NCBI RefSeq assembly: GCF_001705515.1
Contig: NZ_MDJS01000003.1
Coordinates: forward strand, 372,001 to 436,000
Direction: 5' to 3'
Origin: Mucilaginibacter sp. PPCGB 2223
Lineage (GTDB): Bacteria > Bacteroidota > Bacteroidia > Sphingobacteriales > Sphingobacteriaceae
Length of the DNA stretch: 64,000 bases
Translations under genes and position numbers: made by a program
Notes under the pieces: generated by a model
Told to the model about the DNA's origin: nothing
The model's input: the letters and a program-made list of their open reading frames with translations, nothing else
The model's database searches: none
In this document: positions 35,903 to 44,405 of the stretch, piece by piece
Position numbering within the stretch: the stretch's first letter is position 1
How the letters are laid out: each line of letters opens with the position of its first letter

Positions 35903-36112
35903 TTTTTTACAAGCTGCAAAGATACGAAATTGAAGTGGAGGTTAAAATAACTGTCGTTAATTGAAATTAGTATGACCAAGCAACCATTTCTCGCTGATTT
36001 ATAGTATAATATCCAAAAGAAAATCACATATTTGTTTCCCCAAAATGTATAAGGCATACATTTTGCATGGATATTAACGTGCTGAACTACTAACAGTTGT
36101 ACACCGTGTAAT

Positions 36113-36898
36113 ATGAAGAATTTAACCTTTACCTTATTATTATTTTTTAGTGTTTCAGCTTTCGCACAAAACGCCGATGATCTGCAAAAACAGCTGGATA
36201 CGGCTAAAAACCCGTGTGTAAAGGTCAATCTATATACTGCGATAGCAGCGAATCTCATCCAGTTCGCACAGCCTAAAACGCGCGAAGTTACCTATGCCGA
36301 TGCCGGTAAAGCTGTGGATTATGTATTAAAAGCCATACACATCAACTCGGGCGATGGCGACTATTTTGCCCTGCGCACCGATTACGACATGCTGAGCCAG
36401 GCTTATTTTATCCAGAAAAAATATACCCAGGCCAAATGGTTCGCCCTGCAATCCAGCAATACCTCGCGCAACCTGGGCGAAAAGGCCAATATTATTAACT
36501 CGCTGCTGCAATTGGCCACCATTAAAATGGCTATCAAAGATTATAAACTGGCCCAGCAGGACCTTGACGAGGCTATGCAAATTGCCAAGGACTCGTACAA
36601 CCTCCTCTTACAGATCGAAATAGAACATAGTATGGCTGTTTTGTACGATAAGAGCGGCAATGTAAAACAGGCCATAGCCATGCAAAAGCATTACAGTATG
36701 CTCATCGCCAACCTGAAAAAGGCACAAATGCCGAGCATTACCGTTGTTGCTGCTGCCAAGACAAAACAGCAGCCTAAGCCTAAAGTTAAGGCGCAGATTG
36801 TTGCTAACACGCCAAGAAAAACACTCAGTATGCAGTACTCCAACCCTTTGGAAAGCAAGCTGAATATCGAGAATGGTATTTGGGTGGTAAAGGATTGA
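36113..36898 (+). CDS. Secreted TPR-like protein, unknown function
   Basis: The 261-residue protein starts with a signal peptide (MKNLTFTLLLFFSVSAFAQ). Residues about 30-200 are alpha-helical and Ala-rich with TPR-like periodicity (YFIQKKYTQAKWFALQ, LGEKANIINSLLQLA, DYKLAQQDLDEAMQIAKDSY). A basic linker (KTKQQPKPKVKAQ) precedes the short C-terminus. No family was recognised; a periplasmic scaffold role is a guess. Confidence 0.6.
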   Translation: MKNLTFTLLLFFSVSAFAQNADDLQKQLDTAKNPCVKVNLYTAIAANLIQFAQPKTREVTYADAGKAVDYVLKAIHINSGDGDYFALRTDYDMLSQAYFIQKKYTQAKWFALQSSNTSRNLGEKANIINSLLQLATIKMAIKDYKLAQQDLDEAMQIAKDSYNLLLQIEIEHSMAVLYDKSGNVKQAIAMQKHYSMLIANLKKAQMPSITVVAAAKTKQQPKPKVKAQIVANTPRKTLSMQYSNPLESKLNIENGIWVVKD

Positions 36899-36901
36899 CA
36901 G

Positions 36902-36990
36902 CCCCCCTCTAAATCTCCCCCGGAAGGGGAGACTTTTAGTTTATGGCCGTATAGAAAAAAGCCCTCCCTATCGGAGAGGGTTTGGGAGTG
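36902..36990. repeat. CTCCCC/GGGGAG dispersed repeat, double hairpin
   Basis: CTCCCC-CGGAA-GGGGAG followed by ACTTTTAGTTT could end the upstream gene's transcript. A second unit, CCCTCCCTATCGGAGAGGGT and TTGGGAGTGG, extends into the ubiX 3' end. Words of this type are common intergenic repeats in Bacteroidota. A related piece (CCCCTTCCGGATAGGGTTGG) lies near 43594. Confidence 0.65.
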
Positions 36991-37552
36991 GCTCCTCTCC
37001 CCATCTATAACTTTCATTTTCCAGGCCCATCAGGTCGGTCACCCTATTTACCACAGTCAAAGCAACTTCTTCAACTGTTTGGGGTTTGCTGTAAAACGAG
37101 GGTATTGCCGGGCAGATGATGCCGCCGGCCTCGGTAACGGTTTGCATGTTGCGTAAGTGGATAAGGTTGAAAGGCGTATCGCGGGCAACCAATATCAGCT
37201 TGCGGCGCTCTTTCAATATCACATCTGCCGCGCGGGTCGTGAGGTCGTTTGATATGCCACCGGCTATGCGCCCAAGCGTGCCCATCGAGCAGGGAACAAT
37301 GACCATGGTATCGTACTTTGCTGAGCCCGAAGCAAAGGGCGCCATAAAATCATTCTTATCATAAAACTTAAACGGATAATTGTTATAATCCTCATTATCA
37401 AGCTCCAGATTCCAAACCTGGCGGGCGTTGTCGCTCATAACCACCCCTATTTGGGCTACCTGGCTATGCAATTGTTGCAGCTTATTTAATAACAATTGGG
37501 CGTAAATGGCTCCGCTGGCGCCGGTAACGGCAACAACAATCTTTCGTTTCAT
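36968..37552 (-). CDS. ubiX: Flavin prenyltransferase
   Basis: UbiX/Pad1-family enzyme that prenylates FMN to make the cofactor of UbiD-type decarboxylases. From ATG 37552 the 194-residue product has VAVTGASGAIYAQLLL at the N-terminus, VVPCSMGTLGRIAGG near 95, and the DVILKERRKLILVARDTPF segment near 120. The last ten codons (GEEPLPNPLR) are encoded by the dispersed CTCCCC-type repeat, so the C-terminus is probably repeat-derived. No ubiD partner lies in the window. Confidence 0.92.
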   Translation of the reverse strand: MKRKIVVAVTGASGAIYAQLLLNKLQQLHSQVAQIGVVMSDNARQVWNLELDNEDYNNYPFKFYDKNDFMAPFASGSAKYDTMVIVPCSMGTLGRIAGGISNDLTTRAADVILKERRKLILVARDTPFNLIHLRNMQTVTEAGGIICPAIPSFYSKPQTVEEVALTVVNRVTDLMGLENESYRWGEEPLPNPLR

Positions 37553-37588
37553 GAAAAGCAAAGTTAGGCTAAACGATGAGGAATGCAA

Positions 37589-37620
37589 TAAAAAAGGGTC
37601 GAATACGAATATCCGACCCT
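37589..37620 (-). terminator. Terminator downstream of ppx
   Basis: On the minus strand AGGGTCGG pairs with CGACCCT around an 11-nt loop, followed by TTTTTT. It ends the ppk1-ppx transcript about 125 nt after the ppx stop and just before ubiX. Confidence 0.75.
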
Positions 37621-37744
37621 ACATCTACCTATGAAAAACATGCTCTTACGAGCACTACAAATATAAATACAGATTATTTAAAATTAAACTATTTGTTAAC
37701 AATTATTTTTAGCAGGATTAATAGTGCCAAACTTTGTTTGGCGG

Positions 37745-38629
37745 CTACTGCTGTTCCAGGTTTTTTTCGATCAAAGTTTGGACTATCCCATCCACCAGGC
37801 CCACCTTGGGTACATACATGTTTTTGATGGATGCCCACTTCATAATAGTAAGGTATATTTCGCAGGCGGGTATGATCACGTCGGCGCGGTCGTTATTGAG
37901 GCCGAGCACATTGATCCTGTCCTTTAACGAGAAGGAATTGAGATAGTTATATAATGATTTAAGTTTACCGAAGGTTAAGGGTGTATTCTCCTTTTCCTCT
38001 GATATTTTGAATATTTTATTGATGTTACCGCCTGTACCGATGGCGGTTATCGACTTGTATATCCTGGTATTTTCCTTTACAAAATCTTGCATCTCGGTCC
38101 AGGTTTCTTCTTTATCCTGGTTATCCAGTATCCTGATAGTACCGATATTGAACGATTGTGATGCCACCATTTTGCTATCCGAAAACACCGAAAGCTCGGT
38201 GCTGCCACCGCCCACGTCGATATACAGGTAGTTTTTATTCTTCTCGAGATTGCGCTCAATGTGGCTCGAATAGATAATATTGGCTTCTTTTTGCCCGTGC
38301 ACGATCTCCAATTCGATATCGGCCTGGGCCAGCACTTTTTTCACAATTTCGGGGCCATTTTTTGCTTCGCGCATTGCCGAAGTAGCATAAGCCAGGTAAT
38401 CGCTGCATTTGTAAACGTCCATCAGGTTGCGGAAAGCCTGCATGGTTTTTACCAGGTCGGTTATCTTTTTATCCGAAATCTGCTGATCCAGAAAGGCGTC
38501 ATCGCCCAAACGCAAAGGGACACGGATAAGCGTGTTCTTTTTGAACGAATAGGTATGATCGTTTTCAACAATATCGGCTATAAGCAACCTTACAGCGTTT
38601 GATCCTATGTCAATGGCGGCGTATCTCAA
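37745..38629 (-). CDS. ppx: Exopolyphosphatase / guanosine pentaphosphatase (Ppx/GppA)
   Basis: Removes terminal phosphate from polyphosphate or pppGpp. The 294-residue protein begins at a TTG codon with MRYAAIDIGSNAVRLLIAD, the phosphate-1 motif of the ASKHA fold. YIDVGGGSTELSVF near 140 and AIGTGGNINKI near 200 are the other nucleotide-binding motifs. It is shorter than the two-domain E. coli enzyme and matches the short Ppx form. It starts 5 nt after the ppk1 stop, forming a polyphosphate operon. Confidence 0.9.
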   Translation of the reverse strand: MRYAAIDIGSNAVRLLIADIVENDHTYSFKKNTLIRVPLRLGDDAFLDQQISDKKITDLVKTMQAFRNLMDVYKCSDYLAYATSAMREAKNGPEIVKKVLAQADIELEIVHGQKEANIIYSSHIERNLEKNKNYLYIDVGGGSTELSVFSDSKMVASQSFNIGTIRILDNQDKEETWTEMQDFVKENTRIYKSITAIGTGGNINKIFKISEEKENTPLTFGKLKSLYNYLNSFSLKDRINVLGLNNDRADVIIPACEIYLTIMKWASIKNMYVPKVGLVDGIVQTLIEKNLEQQ

Positions 38630-38634
38630 GGTGA

Positions 38635-40680
38635 TTAATTTTTATATTTTAAGTAGCTATAAATGTCGATTTGTGCGCGATAGGGTATCTTTTCGCGGGT
38701 TTTAACATATTTATTATTGTTGTGCCCGTTAATTTCGCGGGCCTTGGTATTGTCCTGCAACTGGATGTTGACGATATCGCGAACTTCTTTATGAAGCGCC
38801 TCATCGTATACCGGGAATCCAACCTCAACACGATGATCCAGGTTACGGGTCAGAAAATCGGCCGAAGTTAAAAACAACAGCTCTTTGCCCCCGTTGCAGA
38901 AGATGTGTACGCGCGCATGTTCGAGATATTTGTCAACAATGCTGATCACTTCGATATTTTCGCTGTAACCTTTAACACCTGGCACCAGGCAGCACATACC
39001 ACGCACAATGAGCTGTATTTTAACACCGGCATTGCTGGCCGCGTATAATTTCAGGATCATTTGTTCGTCGGCAAGGCTGTTCATTTTCAAGATGATATAA
39101 GCCTTTTTACCTGCACGTGCGGCTTTGATCTCGGCATCGATCATTTTTAAATAAAACGGCCTTGAATCAACCGGCGACACTACGAGGTTTTTTAAATTGC
39201 TGGGCACAGTATTTTTTACCAAAGCCTTAAATACGTTCACCAGGTCGGCAGTGATGCGTTTGTCGGCAGTGAGCAGGCTGTGATCCGCGTAAAGCGAAGC
39301 TGTTTTCTCGTTAAAGTTACCGGTAGAAAGGCAGGCGTAATATTGCGTTTTGCCTTTTTCGGTACGGGCCACCAGTATAATTTTCGAATGCACCTTGTAG
39401 CCCGAAATACCATAGATCACATTAACCCCTTCTTCGGCCAGACGCCGGCTCCAGCCGATGTTTGCCTGCTCATCAAACCGCGCTTTAAGTTCGACCAGGC
39501 AATTCACCTTTTTACCATTCTTAGCGGCGTTGATAAGAGCATGGATTACCCGGGAGTTTTTTGCCAAACGATATAAAGTAATGTTAATCTCCTTAACCTT
39601 TGGGTCGATGGCTGCCTCGCGCAGGAAGTGGATCACATAGTCAAACGACTGATAAGGCGTATTGATGAGGTAATCTTTTTTTGCGATGAGCGCTATTAAA
39701 CTCTTGCCGAAAGACAAGCCTTCAACCGGCAAAAAATCGTATTTAGGATATTCCAGCTCGGCACGGCCAACATTGGGGAAGGCGATAAAATCCTTAAAGT
39801 TATGGTAGCGGTTACCCGGGATGAGGCTTTCGGAGTTAACGCCCATTTTTGTAACCAGGTACGCCAGCATATCCATCGACATTTCGGTGTCGTACAGCAA
39901 ACGCATAGGCCTGCCCTTCTTACGTTTTAACAAACTCCGCGAAAGCGATTCGATAAATTTATCGCTCACCTCCTTATCCAGGTCGAGCTCGGCATCGCGC
40001 GTAAGCTGTATGGAATAAGCTTCAATATTATCATGATCAAAAATGAAGAAGATATCTTCCAGGTTGTATCGAATAATATCATCAACTAAAATAATAAACT
40101 TCAGATCGTTGGTTTGGGGCAGAACGACAAAGCGCGAAAGGTTCTCAGGTATCTCGATCAGTGCGAGCTTGGTTTTGTTGTTTTTGGTAAGCTTTACAAA
40201 AAAGTAAATACCCCGGTCGCGCAGTTCGGGCAATGGCTCATTATCATTCAGCATGATGGGCACCAGTGTGGCCAGTATATTTTCGCGAAAGTAATTTTTG
40301 ACGAAGGCGCCTCGTGTAACATTCAACTGCTTGTCGTTCAGGATAAAGATCTTTTCTTCGGCAAGCTGTTTAATGATAATATTTTCATACAGGTTGTTGA
40401 ATTTGCGTTCCTGTTTTACCACCAGGTTACGTATCTGGTTCAACAGCTTTTTAGGATTATAGCCGAAAACCTGCTTAGCCTTTTCATTCAGATTGGATAA
40501 GCGGCTCAAGGTAGCCACACGCACCCGGTAAAATTCATCGAGGTTTGATGAGAATATAGCCAGAAACTTGATCCTGTCAATCAGCGGTACGGTCGGGTCG
40601 GCAGCTTCCTGCAAAACCCTGTCGTTAAAATAAAGCCAGCTTATTTCTCTGTTAATTAACGGGATGCGTTTGATATCCAT
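38635..40680 (-). CDS. ppk1: Polyphosphate kinase 1
   Basis: Polymerises ATP gamma-phosphate into polyphosphate at the membrane. The 681-residue protein has the PPK1 layout: N-domain (INREISWLYFNDRVLQEA), head domain, C1 domain with KVHSKIILV containing the predicted catalytic His, and C2 with YLEHARVHIF containing the second His. Length is typical (about 690). It is transcribed together with ppx. A histone-like protein gene lies upstream on the same strand behind a terminator. Confidence 0.96.
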   Translation of the reverse strand: MDIKRIPLINREISWLYFNDRVLQEAADPTVPLIDRIKFLAIFSSNLDEFYRVRVATLSRLSNLNEKAKQVFGYNPKKLLNQIRNLVVKQERKFNNLYENIIIKQLAEEKIFILNDKQLNVTRGAFVKNYFRENILATLVPIMLNDNEPLPELRDRGIYFFVKLTKNNKTKLALIEIPENLSRFVVLPQTNDLKFIILVDDIIRYNLEDIFFIFDHDNIEAYSIQLTRDAELDLDKEVSDKFIESLSRSLLKRKKGRPMRLLYDTEMSMDMLAYLVTKMGVNSESLIPGNRYHNFKDFIAFPNVGRAELEYPKYDFLPVEGLSFGKSLIALIAKKDYLINTPYQSFDYVIHFLREAAIDPKVKEINITLYRLAKNSRVIHALINAAKNGKKVNCLVELKARFDEQANIGWSRRLAEEGVNVIYGISGYKVHSKIILVARTEKGKTQYYACLSTGNFNEKTASLYADHSLLTADKRITADLVNVFKALVKNTVPSNLKNLVVSPVDSRPFYLKMIDAEIKAARAGKKAYIILKMNSLADEQMILKLYAASNAGVKIQLIVRGMCCLVPGVKGYSENIEVISIVDKYLEHARVHIFCNGGKELLFLTSADFLTRNLDHRVEVGFPVYDEALHKEVRDIVNIQLQDNTKAREINGHNNNKYVKTREKIPYRAQIDIYSYLKYKN

Positions 40681-40685
40681 ATAAT

Positions 40686-40715
40686 GAAAAAGTCTCCCGG
40701 CGGATGCCCGGAGAC
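40686..40715 (-). terminator. Terminator of the histone-like gene
   Basis: GTCTCCGGG and CCGGGAGAC (40715-40692 on the minus strand) form a hairpin with a short loop, followed by TTTTTC. It separates the histone-like gene from ppk1. Confidence 0.75.
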
Positions 40716-40773
40716 CACAAATCTGCCTATTTTATTGTTAATGTTATGTTAACAAATTAATTTATGTTCACCT

Positions 40774-41331
40774 TTATTTAGCCTCGCCATTATTTTTTGC
40801 AGCAGGGGCAGTTTTAGGTTTAGCCTGGGTTTTAGGTTTAGGCGTGGTTGCCGCCTTTGCCGCTACTTTTTTTACCGGGGCGGCAACCGCTGCTTTGGTA
40901 TCTGTTATGGCTTTTTCAACCACGACTGGTTTGGCGGCGACCTTTTTAATGGTAGCTTTTACACCGGCTGTAGTCGTCTCTAATTTTTCTGCTGCGTTTT
41001 CTACCGGTTTGCGGATGCGCTTTTCGGCAACCTTAGCGGCTTTGGCAATGACCTTTTCAACCTTCGCAGCCTTTTTGGCGATATCCTTTTTTGCTCCGGA
41101 CGCTGATTTTTCGGCTTTTTTAACAGGTTCGGCCTCCAGCTTTTGCTCAACTGCTTTCTTTACCTCTTTAAACTTGCGCTCTATCTTTTTAGCAACAAAT
41201 TTGCTCGCTTTTTTTATCTCGCGTTTCAGTTTGTCTGCATCATGCCCCAGTTCGTGAACGGCAGCCATAAATTTTTCGGTTATACTTAGCTCGAGCTGTT
41301 TTTTTGCGTTTTTTTTATCCGGGTCTTTCAT
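40774..41331 (-). CDS. Histone H1-like lysine/alanine-rich protein
   Basis: The 185-residue protein (ATG at 41331) is extremely rich in Lys and Ala. Residues 1-75 are helical and charged (LSITEKFMAAVHELGHDADK, KKIERKFKEVKKAVEQK); residues 75-185 are AKKAAKVEKVI-, VKKVAAKA- and KPKTQAKPK-type repeats resembling eukaryotic H1 tails and the AlgP/Hc1-like proteins of bacteria. Such proteins usually bind DNA non-specifically and condense the nucleoid. It neighbours ppk1-ppx; a link through polyphosphate binding of lysine tracts is speculative. Confidence 0.7.
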   Translation of the reverse strand: MKDPDKKNAKKQLELSITEKFMAAVHELGHDADKLKREIKKASKFVAKKIERKFKEVKKAVEQKLEAEPVKKAEKSASGAKKDIAKKAAKVEKVIAKAAKVAEKRIRKPVENAAEKLETTTAGVKATIKKVAAKPVVVEKAITDTKAAVAAPVKKVAAKAATTPKPKTQAKPKTAPAAKNNGEAK

Positions 41332-41459
41332 AATGGGAAACGGTGATGATTGAATAAATCTCAAACTAACTAAATGCGATTAGCACCCTAATTGTTTGCA
41401 CTATATAAAGTTAAATAAAATCCTCAGGGTTTGATATTTAATTAAACAAATAAATAGAA

Positions 41460-41467
41460 TAAGTTTG
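41460..41467 (+). promoter_or_regulatory. -7 promoter element of yajQ
   Basis: TAAGTTTG matches TAnnTTTG and lies 26 nt before the chosen yajQ start. A TTTG at 41430 is slightly too far upstream for an ideal -33 element. Confidence 0.45.
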
Positions 41468-41493
41468 TAGTGTATAAACCAAATACTCCGAAC

Positions 41494-41985
41494 ATGCCTT
41501 CATTTGATATTGTTAGTAAAATTGACGCGCAAACCCTTGATAATGCCATCAATAACGCAAAAAAGGAAATTTTGAACCGCTATGATTTTCACGGCTCAAA
41601 AAGCAGCATCGAACTGGATAAAAAAACCAACATGGTGACTGTGGTTACCGAAGACGATATGCGTCTGAAAGCCATCGAAGGATCGATCATCAGCCGCATG
41701 GTTAAACAAAACCTGGACCCTAAAGCCTTGGATTTTGGCGAAGAGCAATATGCGTCGGGTAATATGATCCGCAAAGAGATCAAAATAAAAGAAGGCCTGG
41801 ATAAAGAAGCTGCTAAAAAGGTGGTAAAAAAAATTAAAGACAGTGGTTTAAAGGTTGAGGCTTCGATCATGAACGACCAGGTACGCGTTACCGGTAAAAA
41901 GATCGACGATTTGCAGGCAGTAATCAGCCTGTGCCGTGGCGAAGATTTTGGCCAACCGCTGCAATATATTAACATGCGGAACTAA
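41494..41985 (+). CDS. yajQ: YajQ family cyclic-di-GMP/nucleic acid-binding protein
   Basis: The 163-residue product starts MPSFDIVSKIDAQTLDNA, the exact family N-terminus, with RYDFHGS near 30 and the C-terminal GEDFGQPLQYINMRN. YajQ proteins have two ferredoxin-like domains; some bind cyclic di-GMP and regulate transcription with a partner. The start at 41494 rather than 41470 matches family length. It stands alone, divergent from the histone-like gene. Confidence 0.93.
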   Translation: MPSFDIVSKIDAQTLDNAINNAKKEILNRYDFHGSKSSIELDKKTNMVTVVTEDDMRLKAIEGSIISRMVKQNLDPKALDFGEEQYASGNMIRKEIKIKEGLDKEAAKKVVKKIKDSGLKVEASIMNDQVRVTGKKIDDLQAVISLCRGEDFGQPLQYINMRN

Positions 41986-42034
41986 CAGGTGTTTCCGCAG
42001 CAATGCATTAACCTGTACCCTAATTATTGAAATT

Positions 42035-43012
42035 ATGATAAACCCTTACAAATCGTTTTTAACACGAGTTATTGCGTTTTGTTCACTGGCCATTGCGTTC
42101 GAGGCTTGTATGCCGCCCGCTCCGGGTTTCTGGAAGAACGACAAGATATCATCTGGTAAACGCGATGACTTTCACGATCTGAACAAACAACTGTTCAAGG
42201 CCATCCTATCCGGCCATGAAAAAGAAGTCGACCTGTTACTTTCGGCCGAACTGCTCGCAAGCAACTACAATGCAGATAAGGCGGCATATTATCTAAAATC
42301 GCAGGAATATAGCCTGCGCGACGAATATTACATCGTACACAAATACCGTGGCCATCAGCACCTGAAAGCCGATGCCCAATACAACCTGGACTATGCAGTT
42401 GATACTGAGGAAATGTATGCTGCCTTTTTTTTACCCAAAGGCGGCGCCGATCAACAGATGATCACTGTGGTTTATGGCAAATATAAGTACGGATGGCGGG
42501 TGAGCCAGATAGAGATCGACCCTTATACCATTAATGGCAAAACTGCCCCGCAATTATACCTGCAGGCCAGGGCCGATTATAACAAAGGTTATTTTATTAA
42601 TGCTGTAACCACAATGGAGCTGGCCGTTAAATGTTTGCGGCCTGCAGAGATGTGGCAGTGGGTAGACGAAGATGAGATCAGCAAGTTTTATACAACCGCT
42701 ATGGATGGCGCCAACGGGCATTGCCATTTTCCGATTAAGGTAAACGAGGTGCCTACGACGCCGGTGATATTCAGGGTATTTAACCAAAACATTGCCGAAG
42801 GTACCTACCCCGCCATCTATTACCGCTCCAAAATAAACCTGAAAGATACGGCGGCGTTAAGAAAGGAAAATACAGCCCTTAGAAAAACTATCGGGCATAT
42901 TTTTCCGGGCATTACACAAAATAACAAATACCTGCTGTACTCGGCCTTTAATGAATTACCGACCGCCGCGAAATATGTAAAATCGTATGATGTGACCGAC
43001 AGATTGCACTAA
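42035..43012 (+). CDS. Probable lipoprotein of unknown function
   Basis: From ATG 42035 the 325-residue protein has an N-terminal hydrophobic stretch (SFLTRVIAFCSLAIAFEAC) with a lipobox-like FEAC, placing it on the periplasmic side. No known domain was recognised. Visible blocks are YYLKSQEYSLRDEYYIVHKY, MITVVYGKYKYGWRVSQIEI and YNKGYFINAVTTMELAVKCL, the last resembling a single TPR-like helix pair. The membrane protein gene follows after 10 nt, so the two are likely co-transcribed. Confidence 0.6.
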   Translation: MINPYKSFLTRVIAFCSLAIAFEACMPPAPGFWKNDKISSGKRDDFHDLNKQLFKAILSGHEKEVDLLLSAELLASNYNADKAAYYLKSQEYSLRDEYYIVHKYRGHQHLKADAQYNLDYAVDTEEMYAAFFLPKGGADQQMITVVYGKYKYGWRVSQIEIDPYTINGKTAPQLYLQARADYNKGYFINAVTTMELAVKCLRPAEMWQWVDEDEISKFYTTAMDGANGHCHFPIKVNEVPTTPVIFRVFNQNIAEGTYPAIYYRSKINLKDTAALRKENTALRKTIGHIFPGITQNNKYLLYSAFNELPTAAKYVKSYDVTDRLH

Positions 43013-43022
43013 TTGAATAACT

Positions 43023-43538
43023 ATGAAACAGGCTCAGAACAACAAGGCTGCTAATAAGACCAAACAGACGGCTCTTGTAACTATAAGCGATGTATTGACA
43101 CTGATTTTAGGTATAACCGGGTTGCTGTATGCCTACTTTGCTTATGATATAACCCTGGTTGATTATAAGTTATGCTTTGGGAGTATAATCATAACGGGTT
43201 TACTTTTCGGTTTGTTATTTAAACGGAAACACAAATTATTGCCGGCTTATGTTTTATTGTATGGCGGCATAGTGCTGGGTGCTTTATTCTTCCTGAACAA
43301 TAATTTTACCGAAGGTACCACTGCCAAAATACGGCCGCGCATTATCGAGCGATCGGCATCAACTTTTAATTTATCAAAGCCGAGTGTTACTATCGATATG
43401 GATAGCTATACCAAATCGGTAAGCATCGGCGAAAGCCAGGACCGCTATATTGCGGGGGCGGCCAATATTGTACTGACAGTTGACAAGGGCCTGTTGGGCT
43501 ACCAGATCATTATTGATAAGAGGTTGACGGACGATTAG
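43023..43538 (+). CDS. Small membrane protein, unknown
   Basis: The 171-residue protein has a basic N-terminus (KAANKTKQ), three predicted helices (about 23-45 LTLILGITGLLYAYFAY, 50-68 CFGSIIITGLLFGLLF, and 75-92 YVLLYGGIVLGALFFL), and a soluble C-terminal half with GAANIVLTVDKGLLGYQIII. No family recognised. It follows the lipoprotein gene by 10 nt and precedes a terminator at 43623. Confidence 0.6.
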   Translation: MKQAQNNKAANKTKQTALVTISDVLTLILGITGLLYAYFAYDITLVDYKLCFGSIIITGLLFGLLFKRKHKLLPAYVLLYGGIVLGALFFLNNNFTEGTTAKIRPRIIERSASTFNLSKPSVTIDMDSYTKSVSIGESQDRYIAGAANIVLTVDKGLLGYQIIIDKRLTDD

Positions 43539-43593
43539 TTTTTGATTTCGGATGTCGAATGTTCAATTTCGAATTTATTTTTAAAACTCTCCC

Positions 43594-43653
43594 CTTCCGG
43601 ATAGGGTTGGAGTGGAGCTAAAAAAGGGGCACCACTTACGCGGCGCCCCTTTT
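43594..43653 (+). terminator. CTCCCC-type repeat piece and terminator after the membrane protein gene
   Basis: CCCCTTCCGGATAGGGTTGG (near 43594) is a piece of the CTCCCC repeat family. It is followed by AAGGGGC / GCCCCTT arms (43624-43652) with a 14-nt loop and TTTTC, a plausible terminator. Confidence 0.6.
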
Positions 43654-43730
43654 CAACTAAACTAACAACCTATATATGAAAACACTCTACATTTGAGTCT
43701 CTTTTATTCATAATGTGCCTATGTGCGAAT

Positions 43731-43770
43731 ATCCTGCTCTCACGTTATTCCTGCGCTCACATTCGCACAT
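43731..43770. repeat. ATGTGCGAAT inverted repeat
   Basis: ATGTGCGAAT (43731-43740) and ATTCGCACAT (43761-43770) are perfectly complementary, with related ATGTGC/GCACAT words on each side. The same word family recurs at 50483-50520. Confidence 0.65.
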
Positions 43771-43809
43771 TTAAAAACTGCACATTATTTTCAACCTGCT
43801 TATTTGCAA

Positions 43810-44247
43810 TTATTTAACCTCAATTTCGCGTGTTTGAATTTTAGCTTCTTCCTTTTTAGCAACGTTAACCGTTAAAATACCATCAGCATATTCGGCGCTG
43901 ATGTTTGCCTGATCAGCACTTTGAGGCAAGGTAAAGTTCCTTACAAAAGATGAGTAGCTGTATTCGCGTTTGCTGTATTTTTTGGTTTCTTCGGCGTTTT
44001 CGCTTTTCTTTTCAACAGCGATGCTCAAAACGTTTTTCTCAACGCTGATTTTAAAATCTTCTTTCTTTAAACCAGGGGCTGCCAGCTCAATACCATAACC
44101 GTTTTCGTTTTCGGCAATGTTTACGGCGGGGGTTTTAGCTACCAGTTTATCGCTTAAAAATGTATCGTTCAATATCGAATCAAATACATCTGTAAATAAT
44201 GGGTTGAAACCATTTTTGTGTCCGTTTGCAAATTTCACAAGTGTCAT
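43810..44247 (-). CDS. hsp20: Hsp20/alpha-crystallin small heat-shock protein
   Basis: ATP-independent holdase chaperone. The 145-residue protein has the alpha-crystallin domain from about residue 40: VNIAENENGYGIELAAPGLKKEDFKISVEK, the RREYSYSSFVRNFTLPQ-like SKREYSYSSFVRNF segment and the ADGILTVNVAKKEE beta-strand, then the IxI-like IQTREIEV tail. Gene has a canonical Shine-Dalgarno (AAGGAG) 9 nt before ATG, unusual for this phylum. Confidence 0.94.
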   Translation of the reverse strand: MTLVKFANGHKNGFNPLFTDVFDSILNDTFLSDKLVAKTPAVNIAENENGYGIELAAPGLKKEDFKISVEKNVLSIAVEKKSENAEETKKYSKREYSYSSFVRNFTLPQSADQANISAEYADGILTVNVAKKEEAKIQTREIEVK

Positions 44248-44256
44248 TTTTATATT

Positions 44257-44262
44257 CTCCTT
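44257..44262 (-). promoter_or_regulatory. Canonical Shine-Dalgarno site of hsp20
   Basis: The minus strand reads AAGGAG, 9 nt before the hsp20 start codon. Most genes in this window show only A-rich sequence at this position. Confidence 0.7.
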
Positions 44263-44405
44263 ATTTTTTGTTTTTTATTAACTTCGTCGAGATATATTCA
44301 ATGTGCATACCAATTAGGTATTGGTGCATATCCGGCAGGGAAATCGCAAACAAAGCAGACAAATTGACGGATTGATTTATTCCACGCAGACAACCTGACA
44401 TATTA

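Noticed and set aside
35899..36258. Minus-strand frame of 119 codons upstream of mtaB
   Set aside because: It overlaps the signal-peptide region of the plus-strand TPR-like gene, contains no domain and would run into the mtaB start.
44309..44325. CIRCE-type heat-shock operator between hsp20 and the thioesterase
   Set aside because: The inverted repeat ACCAAT-TAGGT-ATTGGT is short and differs from the CIRCE 9-bp arms, so it was noted only as a possible control site.
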